From Victivallales bacterium (GTDB lineage: Bacteria; Verrucomicrobiota; Lentisphaeria; Oligosphaerales; Lenti-02), in contig JABGQJ010000055.1 in assembly GCA_018648945.1 (NCBI GenBank), positions 8,153-19,730 on the forward strand: a stretch of 11,578 nt of DNA, written 5' to 3'. A model generated the notes under the pieces. The model saw nothing but the letters and a program-made list of their open reading frames with translations. It made no database searches and was not told where the DNA came from. Positions 1 to 5,688 of this stretch are shown here, one piece after another. The position numbers and the translations under genes were made by a program. Position 1 is the stretch's first letter, and every line of letters begins with the position of its first letter.

Positions 1-2824
1 TGAACTCCATCAACAGCTTGCCGCAGCCAGCCCGCAGGTCCCGCAGCGACTCGGCCACCGCTTGCCCGTAGGGAGTCGGACGCAGATCTGGGAACACCAG
101 CGCCCAAGACACCCCCCGCTCGGCATCGACGGCATTGGTCGCAAAGTAGCTCACCCCGCGCGAACCATGCAAGGCCAGCCACCAGGGCTCGTAGGCGGCC
201 GCATCGGCGCGGTGCGCGTAGCCGATCCAGCCGTAGTTGAAGAAGGGCGCATCCGTGCCCCGCGAACGCCGGGCCTCGGGTGTCTCCACGAAGCTGCGCC
301 AGATATCAAACACGGCTTTGTGCGCAGTGGGCTTGATCGCCTCGGAATACTCCTGCCCCCAGCCAAAGCCCGTGCGCGTCGCCAGCTTCCAGTAGTCGTT
401 TCCATTGAAGGGATTGGACCCGAATGTATTGGTGTGACCGACGGGAATCTCGGGAGCAGCCTCGTGATAGGCGCGAGTCACCCGCGCACAGGACTCTATC
501 CACGTGTCGGTCATGAAGGTCCGGAAATCAACGAAGGGCGCGTAGTTGCCCCTGCGCCTTGCTTCCTCGGTGCGCATACCCCCTACCGCGTCCCAAGTCT
601 TGTGGTCAGTATCCCACGAGCGATTCAGCGCAGCCAAGTCGCCATACTTGCGATGCAGCCATTCCTGGAACGCCTTCTGGCAGTGCTCGCAGAAGCATAG
701 TTCGGTCCGTTGGTGCCTGCTGGAGAGGAACGCCTCGTCCGTGATACCCACCGCGAAGTAGCCGTCCTGCCCCTGCTGCTGCGCCCGCTCGGTGGTCTTG
801 GCCACCATCTCCTCCTGGATCTCCGGGTCATTCAGGCACCGTCGCCGGATGCCACCGGGCAGATGCTTGTCTTCCCGGAACATCCCCAGGCCACCAATGT
901 AGCCACCGCCGAACATCCCCGAGTCGGCGATAAGGGCCGGGACTTGCGCGAACTCAGCGTTGAGCCCCAACCCATGGGTCACCTTCGCGTAGTCCTGACG
1001 GATGGCGGGGTGGCACATGCCCGGCCCCCACGGCATGGCCACGAAGTCGCGGGCCGCCTGCTGCCTCGCGCCAGCCGGTCGATAGAGCAGGCGCCACAGG
1101 CGATCCTGTTCCCGACCGCCCGCCTGCAGTCTTGCCTCCACCCGGACCCCCACTGTCAGCGGTGCCGACGGACGCAACTCGATCCGCTCCTCGAACTCCC
1201 CTCTTGCCAGCGCCTGTTCCTGTTCGGCCAAAACCCGTCCCAGGGGATCAACCATCCGGACCAAGAGCATCGCGGGGCCATCCGCCTTGCCGACCACACG
1301 AACCCGAGTCAGCGTCCCGGTGTCCTCCTCCACCTGCAACTCCGCGAACCGTGCCGTCTGGGGCGTCGTCACCGAAGACGCCCGCCAAGTCAATGCGCCA
1401 CCTTCGGCATTGCGTACGCTTGTCTCCACAAAGGTCTCGCCGGCGGGCCAGCCCTGGGGCAGAGCCAGGGAGGCCCTGCCATCGGCCAGCGGGATCTCCC
1501 GCATCGAGGTGACGAAGCCCGGCTCCCCCCAACGAATCTCCCGGGAACTCCTCAGAACCACGCGCAGCCTGGACCCGGTAGGCGCGCCGCTCGCCCGCAC
1601 CCGGACCTCGTTCCCCGCCAACTCCGCGCCGACGACCTTCACCTTGGTCTCGCCGCGCGCCGCCCAACGGGCCGATTCCGCAAGCAATGCATACCACCAT
1701 TCCCAGTAGGAAAACTGGCGGCTCAGGTACACCTCCCGCTGCGGGGCATTCGGCGTGGGGACCAACCCCCACATCCGGAACAACGCGTAGTCGAACCGCA
1801 GACGCACGACGCGCCCCTTGCCGAGACGACCCACCTCGATGTCCGTCAACGCCACCCGTTCCGGCATTCTGTCCATTGGGAAGACCCCGCGCAAGGGGTG
1901 GTCGTCCGCGGCAGGCTGCAGGGCCTTCGGATCCAGGAAACTGGCCATCTGGCCAAAGCCCTCGACCACCACCAAGCCAGCGCCAGCTTCGACCCGCTCC
2001 CGAATGTCCTTGGCCAACACCTCGTTCACCCGGCTCGGCACCACGTAGACCTCGTAAGACTCCGCGCGCAGGCGCTCCATCGCTCGGGTGGCGGTCTGCG
2101 ACACGCACGCGCCTCCCCTGAACCCGGTGTGGACGACATCCGCGTCCAGCTCGATCCGCTGCCCCAACTCCACCACCTCCCGCAGACAGCGGATATTGCG
2201 CAACGTGATGAAGGCCTGCAGCGGGCCGCCCGCCAAGGGCCGGGCCCACGCAGTGTGCGGCGTCACCACAGGTTCGCCCAACGGCCGGTCGATCTCCCGG
2301 AACGAGAGCTGCGAAATCATGGTGTGATCTGGCCGCCCCTCGGTCAACGAGACCAGATCGTAGGTGGCCTTCCCCTTGTCCCTGCCGAGATTGTAGATGT
2401 AGACCTGGCAGACCGGATTGGGCGCGGTGAAGGTCCGCGCCTGCTCCAGAAACTCCCCGTCGGAGCGCAGATTCCAGAGCAGCGACATCTCCCGGTGAGG
2501 CCGTTCCTCCCCATGCAGGATCAGCACGCCGGCCATCCCCCCACCCTCGGTCCGGCAGCGTACCCGGACCGTGTACTCCTTGCCCTTCACCAGCCTCACC
2601 CCCTGCGTCGCCATCACGTAGGTCGGCGGGCGTGAGGTGACCGCGTAGTTGTGGCTCATATACGCCAGTTCCCGCCAGGCCACCTGCCCCGACGAGCAGT
2701 TCCAGCCATCCGGCAGACCGTTGCCGTCCGCGTCCAGATCGAATCCAGGGTTCGTCAGCAACTCGCCACCAGAGGCAGCAAGCCCCGCGAGTGCAGCAAG
2801 AAGACGCAGGATCTGTCTCATCAT
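1..2824 (-). CDS. Secreted GH42-like glycosidase protein, 3' end outside window
   Basis: The frame was read by hand on the minus strand from an ATG at 2824 to base 1: 941 codons without a stop, continuing past the edge. AGAGG at 2831-2835 lies 6 nt before the first of two adjacent ATGs. Residues 1-18 look like a signal peptide (MMRQILRLLAALAGLAAS). Next comes a jelly-roll-like, carbohydrate-binding-type region starting LTNPGFDLDADGNGLPDGW (about 20-175). About 225-400 resembles the glutamine-amidotransferase-like (trimerisation) domain that accompanies GH42 enzymes (AESYEVYVVPSR, then GAGLVVVEGFGQM). A beta-rich stretch (about 400-640) precedes a TIM-barrel region with C710-x-C712-x2-C715 followed by a KYGDLAALNRSWD-type segment, as in GH42 beta-galactosidases. 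E697 (ITDEAF) is the candidate acid/base, with Asp where GH42 has Asn. The gene diverges from the pseudopilins. Secretion and the GH42-like fold are fairly secure; activity and substrate are not. Confidence 0.85.
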   Translation of the reverse strand, partial: MMRQILRLLAALAGLAASGGELLTNPGFDLDADGNGLPDGWNCSSGQVAWRELAYMSHNYAVTSRPPTYVMATQGVRLVKGKEYTVRVRCRTEGGGMAGVLILHGEERPHREMSLLWNLRSDGEFLEQARTFTAPNPVCQVYIYNLGRDKGKATYDLVSLTEGRPDHTMISQLSFREIDRPLGEPVVTPHTAWARPLAGGPLQAFITLRNIRCLREVVELGQRIELDADVVHTGFRGGACVSQTATRAMERLRAESYEVYVVPSRVNEVLAKDIRERVEAGAGLVVVEGFGQMASFLDPKALQPAADDHPLRGVFPMDRMPERVALTDIEVGRLGKGRVVRLRFDYALFRMWGLVPTPNAPQREVYLSRQFSYWEWWYALLAESARWAARGETKVKVVGAELAGNEVRVRASGAPTGSRLRVVLRSSREIRWGEPGFVTSMREIPLADGRASLALPQGWPAGETFVETSVRNAEGGALTWRASSVTTPQTARFAELQVEEDTGTLTRVRVVGKADGPAMLLVRMVDPLGRVLAEQEQALARGEFEERIELRPSAPLTVGVRVEARLQAGGREQDRLWRLLYRPAGARQQAARDFVAMPWGPGMCHPAIRQDYAKVTHGLGLNAEFAQVPALIADSGMFGGGYIGGLGMFREDKHLPGGIRRRCLNDPEIQEEMVAKTTERAQQQGQDGYFAVGITDEAFLSSRHQRTELCFCEHCQKAFQEWLHRKYGDLAALNRSWDTDHKTWDAVGGMRTEEARRRGNYAPFVDFRTFMTDTWIESCARVTRAYHEAAPEIPVGHTNTFGSNPFNGNDYWKLATRTGFGWGQEYSEAIKPTAHKAVFDIWRSFVETPEARRSRGTDAPFFNYGWIGYAHRADAAAYEPWWLALHGSRGVSYFATNAVDAERGVSWALVFPDLRPTPYGQAVAESLRDLRAGCGKLLMEF

Positions 2825-2830
2825 GGATGC

Positions 2831-2835
2831 CCTCT
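2831..2835 (-). promoter_or_regulatory. Ribosome binding site of the GH42-like gene
   Basis: AGAGG on the minus strand lies 6 nt upstream of the ATG at 2824. It supports that start over the second in-frame ATG at 2821, where spacing would be 9 nt. Either start leaves the signal peptide intact. Confidence 0.6.
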
Positions 2836-2867
2836 TCGTAGCTGAATTCATCTTTTCTTCTCGAAGT

Positions 2868-2895
2868 TCTACATGAAACACAGGCACAAATGCAA
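2868..2895 (-). promoter_or_regulatory. Candidate promoter of the GH42-like gene
   Basis: On the minus strand TTGCAT (2895-2890) and TGTAGA (2873-2868) are separated by 16 nt. This resembles a weak housekeeping -35/-10 pair and would give a leader of about 35-40 nt before the start at 2824. It partly overlaps the region upstream of the plus-strand pseudopilin promoter candidate. It rests on consensus matching only. Confidence 0.25.
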
Positions 2896-2903
2896 CCCGT
2901 GCC

Positions 2904-2912
2904 TATAGTACG
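2904..2912 (+). promoter_or_regulatory. Shared TATAGTACG element upstream of pseudopilin 1
   Basis: TATAGT (2904-2909) resembles a -10 box and lies in CTATAGTACG, which is repeated exactly upstream of pseudopilin 2 (3912-3921). It is 84 nt before the start codon here and 91 nt in the second gene. A good -35 box is not visible at the usual distance. A second ATAGTACG lies at 2939-2946. It may be a -10 box or a regulator site; conservation between the paralogues is the evidence. Confidence 0.4.
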
Positions 2913-2938
2913 CACTTCTCTGCCAGCCAGGGGACTCG

Positions 2939-2946
2939 ATAGTACG
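2939..2946 (+). promoter_or_regulatory. Second ATAGTACG copy upstream of pseudopilin 1
   Basis: This is an exact repeat of the octamer at 2905-2912, 34 bp further downstream and 49 nt before the ATG. The paired spacing (about three helical turns) could suit a protein-binding direct repeat, but only one copy is seen before pseudopilin 2, so the role is uncertain. Confidence 0.25.
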
Positions 2947-2975
2947 GAATTTCGACGTAAATAATGCCGACAGCC

Positions 2976-2981
2976 GAAGGA
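2976..2981 (+). promoter_or_regulatory. Ribosome binding site deciding the pseudopilin 1 start
   Basis: GAAGGA ends 6 nt before ATG 2988. It lies downstream of the other in-frame ATG (2964), so it selects 2988 and gives the same MQxKR leader as the neighbouring paralogue. Confidence 0.65.
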
Positions 2982-2987
2982 ACCCGC

Positions 2988-3608
2988 ATGCAAGTCAAAC
3001 GTAGCTTCACATTGATCGAGCTTCTCGTCGTCATCGCGATCATCGCGATCCTTGCCTCCATGCTCCTGCCTGCCCTCGCCCAAGCCCGGGAGAAGGCCCG
3101 CGCCATCTCTTGCGTCAACAACCTCAAGCAGGTTGGCCTGGGCGTGGTGATGTATCTCGACGACAACGACGGGACCTACCCGAACCGCGACATCATCTGG
3201 GTGAACGGCCCGAACAATGTGATCCCGGACTGGGGTGTGGTCCACTCCTACATCACCAACGCCGACGTTTGGAAGTGCCCCTCCAACAGCCTCGAGCCAG
3301 CGGTCCAGCTGTCCTACAGCGTGACTTGCCAGTTCTTCCGGCGCAAGGAATGGAGTCCCACCGTCCAGAGCGTGAGTTCCCTCGTGGAGCCCTCCGCCAA
3401 GATCGCCTTCTGGGATGGACCGGGCGGGACACAGCATGCAGTCAAGACAGCAACCAGCACCGGCAGCTGCCGCGACGGCAAGATCGCCGCCCGTCACAAT
3501 GAGGGCGCGAACATCCTCTTCCACGATTGGCACGTGAAGTGGGCGAGAGAGACCGCGATGCGACAGAGCGAAGCCAACTACCAGGCCACGACAACCGCAG
3601 TCTGGTAG
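2988..3608 (+). CDS. Pseudopilin-like secreted protein, paralogue 1 (H-X9-DG type)
   Basis: This is a 206-residue protein of the class with a prepilin-type N-terminal cleavage/methylation domain. After a short basic leader (MQVKRS) comes [18 protein letters not shown], with Glu at mature position 5 and one hydrophobic helix. The segments [27 protein letters not shown] and, near the C-terminus, [17 protein letters not shown] match the processing-associated H-X9-DG group, except that Trp replaces the Gly after Asp. The residue before the cleavage site is Ser, not the usual Gly. Such proteins are expected to be processed by a prepilin peptidase and held at or exported across the membrane by a type II secretion or type IV pilus-like machine; none is encoded here. 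Start 2988 is chosen over 2964 because GAAGGA sits 6 nt upstream and the paralogue starts identically. A strong hairpin follows the stop. The function of the ectodomain is unknown. Confidence 0.9.
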   Translation: MQVKRSFTLIELLVVIAIIAILASMLLPALAQAREKARAISCVNNLKQVGLGVVMYLDDNDGTYPNRDIIWVNGPNNVIPDWGVVHSYITNADVWKCPSNSLEPAVQLSYSVTCQFFRRKEWSPTVQSVSSLVEPSAKIAFWDGPGGTQHAVKTATSTGSCRDGKIAARHNEGANILFHDWHVKWARETAMRQSEANYQATTTAVW

Positions 3609-3633
3609 TACCGGCAACGCGATGCATGAAACG

Positions 3634-3680
3634 GAGCCGCACTGCTCGCCACAAGGCGAGTCGGTGCGGCTCTCTCCTTT
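3634..3680 (+). terminator. Hairpin after pseudopilin 1, probable terminator
   Basis: Arms GAGCCGCAC and GTGCGGCTC (3634-3642 and 3664-3672) enclose an inner stem CTCGCC/GGCGAG with an ACAA loop, giving 15 base pairs with one small internal loop. It begins 25 nt after the stop and is followed by the pyrimidine-rich TCTCCTTT. The run of T is short, so termination may be partial. It suggests that the two pseudopilins are separate transcription units. Confidence 0.65.
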
Positions 3681-3900
3681 ACGGCACGCTGGGCAACAAG
3701 CAAATTCCAGCCGAAATGCGTGCGGCGACACACCACGTCACCAGGTACCATTGTGCCCCGCAGGATGTTGCGCAGGGCGTCCCTGCCGCCTCCGAAGCCA
3801 TCACTTCAGCAACTACCAAGCAACACACCACCGCAGCGGCCGTTCAAGTAGCGGCGAGGGGAAATTCCAGAAAAAACAGGACCAGAAGACGAGCATAACT
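3681..3900. other. Non-coding stretch between the pseudopilins
   Basis: No convincing gene is seen in these 220 bases: the open frames crossing them lack a ribosome site and recognisable protein sequence. A small perfect hairpin, GCAGGG-CGT-CCCTGC, sits at 3772-3786 without a T tract. The part from about 3860 is A-rich and probably belongs to the promoter region of pseudopilin 2. It may be decayed sequence left from the gene duplication or a long regulatory region. Confidence 0.4.
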
Positions 3901-3911
3901 TGCACACCTAT

Positions 3912-3921
3912 CTATAGTACG
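3912..3921 (+). promoter_or_regulatory. Shared CTATAGTACG element upstream of pseudopilin 2
   Basis: This is the same decamer as upstream of pseudopilin 1, including the -10-like TATAGT at 3913-3918, 91 nt before the ATG. TTGCAC at 3900-3905 is too close to act as its -35 box. Conservation between the paralogues, at similar distance from the start, is the main support. Confidence 0.4.
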
Positions 3922-3992
3922 GGCCACCGCGCCGGCAGATTCGCCGGGATTTCTTGATTTCGTGTCCTCACTGGTAGCCATGGAAAATCCGC

Positions 3993-3998
3993 AAGGAG
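3993..3998 (+). promoter_or_regulatory. Ribosome binding site deciding the pseudopilin 2 start
   Basis: AAGGAG lies 5 nt before ATG 4004, a strong match. It rules out the in-frame GTG at 3962, which would add 14 residues before the leader peptide, and the GTG at 3998, which overlaps the site itself. Confidence 0.7.
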
Positions 3999-4003
3999 TG
4001 AAC

Positions 4004-4621
4004 ATGCAAGGCAAACGTCGCTTCACACTGATCGAGCTCCTGGTCGTCATCGCCATCATCGCCATTCTCGCCTCCATGCTTCTGCCTGCGCTTGCGCAAG
4101 CCCGGGAGAAGGCCCGCGCCATCTCCTGCGTGAACAACCTGAAGCAAGTCGGGCTCGGCATGGTCATGTACCTGGACGACAACGACGGCACCTACCCGAA
4201 CCGCGACATCATCTGGGTCGGTGGCCCGCTGAATGTGCCGGTCGACTGGGGCGTGGTCCATGCCTACATCAGCAACGCCGATATCTGGAAGTGCCCCTCG
4301 AACTCGGTCGAGCCCTCGGTCAACGTCTCCTATGCCATCACCTGCTCGTTCTTCCGGCGCAGCAGCTGGTCCCCCACGGTCCAGGCCATGAGTGGCGTCA
4401 AGGAACCCTCCGCCAAGATCGCCTTCTGGGACAGCACGAGCGCAGTCCAGCACACCCCCAAGTGCACGAACAGCACCGGCTGCAAGGACGGCAGAATCAC
4501 CCCGCGCCACAACGTAGGGGTCAACGTCCTCTGGCACGACTGGCACGTCAAGTGGGTCAGAGAGACTGGCATGCGTCAGAACGAATGGAACTACAAAGCC
4601 ACCACCGCCTCGGCCTGGTAG
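4004..4621 (+). CDS. Pseudopilin-like secreted protein, paralogue 2 (H-X9-DG type)
   Basis: This 205-residue protein aligns with the preceding pseudopilin over its whole length with a single one-residue gap and roughly 75% identity counted by hand. The first 60 residues are almost unchanged (leader MQGKRR, then [18 protein letters not shown]). Most differences fall in the ectodomain. The C-terminal motif is [17 protein letters not shown], again H-X9-D followed by Trp. The residue before the expected cleavage point is Arg instead of Gly. Four cysteine positions are shared with the paralogue. It should be processed by a prepilin peptidase and displayed or exported as in its family. Only 44 nt without a clear hairpin separate it from the transporter gene, so the two may be co-transcribed. 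A tandem duplication with ectodomain divergence is the simplest origin; the binding partner is unknown. Confidence 0.9.
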   Translation: MQGKRRFTLIELLVVIAIIAILASMLLPALAQAREKARAISCVNNLKQVGLGMVMYLDDNDGTYPNRDIIWVGGPLNVPVDWGVVHAYISNADIWKCPSNSVEPSVNVSYAITCSFFRRSSWSPTVQAMSGVKEPSAKIAFWDSTSAVQHTPKCTNSTGCKDGRITPRHNVGVNVLWHDWHVKWVRETGMRQNEWNYKATTASAW

Positions 4622-4665
4622 TACGTTCGGAAGGCCCGCGCTTGTAGCGTGACCTAGGAGAGAGC

Positions 4666-5574
4666 GTGTTCGTACTGCTTGTCCTAGCAGCTTGTTTCTG
4701 CGGCGCGCTCTCTCACACCTGCGCAAAGGTGGCGCTGCGCAACGGGATGGCCACGCACCGGTTCTTCCTGGTGCGCATCACGGCAGGCGCAGTGGCTAGC
4801 GCCATTCTCTATGCGGCTCTGCTGAACCCAGCAGAGCCGCACTTCTTTTCCTCCCCTCGCCTCTTCATCCCGGCCCTGTGGCTGGGAGTCCTGGTTCCGT
4901 TCGGCTCCAACGTCTTCTACTTCCTGGCATTGCGCCGTGGCGATCTCTGCGTGGTCTCTCCCGCAGGGCACATCACACCCCTGTTCGTGGCCCTCCTGGC
5001 CTGGCCATTGCTCGGCGAGACGCCAAACGCGGCGGCGGGAGTGGCCCTCGCGCTGATCATCGTCGGACTCGTCATGAGCGCCCGGGGCAGACACGCGACC
5101 CACCCGCACCTGGGGGCATGGGTGGTCCTGCCAGTCCTGCTCGCAACGGGCACGGCACTGTCCAATTCCTTCAACTACGTGTTCCAGAAGAAGCTCCTGC
5201 AGGAAGTCCCCAAGACGGACGTCAACCTAGTCCAGAACCTGGTCAGTCTCGTTCTCTTCTCCCTGTACTACCTCTGGTTCGCCAAGGCGGGGACCCCAAC
5301 GGCCCGCGAAGAGCGTTTGCCGAGACGCAACGCCTTGCTCACGGCCGTATCGGGCATCCTCGTCTTCGCCCTCAGCAACCTGTGCATGTTCACAGCCGTC
5401 ACCCTCGCTCCGCGCGTATCCGTGGTGATGGTGCTGGCGACCCTCGGCGTGCCATTGGCGGCCCTCTTCGGGTGGGTTCTCCTGCGCGAACGCCCCACCG
5501 CCACCCAACTGAAGGGCGGGGGCCTGATCTTCCTCGGGGCCCTGATCGCCAAGCTTTGGCAAGCGGCTGGCTGA
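4666..5574 (+). CDS. EamA/DMT-superfamily membrane transporter
   Basis: This is a 302-residue very hydrophobic protein with about ten predicted membrane segments and the duplicated EamA layout: one half ending in PLLGETPNAAAGVALALIIVG (about residue 140) and the other in LLRERPTATQLKGGGLIFLG (about 290). The halves are joined by a polar loop. EamA proteins of the drug/metabolite transporter superfamily sit in the inner membrane and mostly export or exchange small metabolites such as amino acids, sugars or nucleotide precursors; the substrate cannot be told from sequence. The start is GTG 4666 with AGGAG ending 5 nt upstream. Length is normal for the family and the frame is intact. It lies 44 nt after pseudopilin 2 and is followed by a hairpin that includes its stop codon. 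A role in moving products of the neighbouring glycosidases is a guess from position. Confidence 0.88.
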   Translation: MFVLLVLAACFCGALSHTCAKVALRNGMATHRFFLVRITAGAVASAILYAALLNPAEPHFFSSPRLFIPALWLGVLVPFGSNVFYFLALRRGDLCVVSPAGHITPLFVALLAWPLLGETPNAAAGVALALIIVGLVMSARGRHATHPHLGAWVVLPVLLATGTALSNSFNYVFQKKLLQEVPKTDVNLVQNLVSLVLFSLYYLWFAKAGTPTAREERLPRRNALLTAVSGILVFALSNLCMFTAVTLAPRVSVVMVLATLGVPLAALFGWVLLRERPTATQLKGGGLIFLGALIAKLWQAAG

Positions 5575-5585
5575 CAGCCAGCCGC
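5563..5585 (+). terminator. Perfect hairpin overlapping the transporter stop codon
   Basis: GCGGCTGGCT (5563-5572) pairs with AGCCAGCCGC (5576-5585) around a three-base loop, a 10-bp stem without mismatch. The TGA stop (5572-5574) is at its apex. There is no T run afterwards, so it may protect the 3' end or be a Rho-assisted or weak terminator instead of a classical intrinsic one. Confidence 0.5.
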
Positions 5586-5604
5586 ACGTGCTGCGAGGCA
5601 AGGG

Positions 5605-5633
5605 TTGGCAGGAAGCGCTCGGACGGCTAGGCT
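5605..5633 (+). promoter_or_regulatory. Candidate promoter of the large glycosidase gene
   Basis: TTGGCA (5605-5610) and TAGGCT (5628-5633) are spaced by 17 nt, giving a good -35 box and a poor -10 box. It follows the transporter hairpin and would leave a leader of about 50 nt before the start at 5689. It is the only candidate noticed in the gap. Confidence 0.25.
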
Positions 5634-5674
5634 ACGGAACGCCTGTGTATTCGGTCACACCATGCAGCAGTCCC

Positions 5675-5680
5675 GAGGAG
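5675..5680 (+). promoter_or_regulatory. Ribosome binding site deciding the large glycosidase start
   Basis: GAGGAG lies 8 nt before ATG 5689, the codon that opens a normal signal peptide. The same frame extends upstream to 5605 without a ribosome site or hydrophobic leader, and the next ATG (5698) is 17 nt away. Confidence 0.65.
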
Positions 5681-5688
5681 ACCTCCCC

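Noticed and set aside
62..700. 212-codon plus-strand open frame near the left edge
   Set aside because: It is a shadow of the GH42-like gene in the same codon register, with no recognisable protein sequence or ribosome site.
710..2635. 641-codon open frame on the plus strand opposite the GH42-like gene
   Set aside because: It has the same codon register as the minus-strand gene, so its openness follows from GC-rich codon use there. The product is rich in His, Pro, Arg and Gln with no domain, and the minus-strand frame has a signal peptide and GH42-like motifs.
2881..2900. Sigma-54 promoter (GG...GC pattern) upstream of pseudopilin 1
   Set aside because: GG and GC in GGCACAAATGC are 7 bases apart; the sigma-54 consensus needs 10 between them.
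1248..3731. 827-codon minus-strand open frame
   Set aside because: It runs across a divergent promoter region, a pseudopilin on the other strand and a shifted frame of the GH42-like gene. Its protein shows no coherent domain.
3968..4726. 252-codon minus-strand open frame opposite pseudopilin 2
   Set aside because: It is antisense to a clearly recognised pseudopilin and repeats the same shadow pattern seen opposite pseudopilin 1.
5605..5688. N-terminal extension of the large glycosidase gene
   Set aside because: The extension would bury the signal peptide behind 28 polar residues and lacks a ribosome site; GAGGAG precedes 5689.
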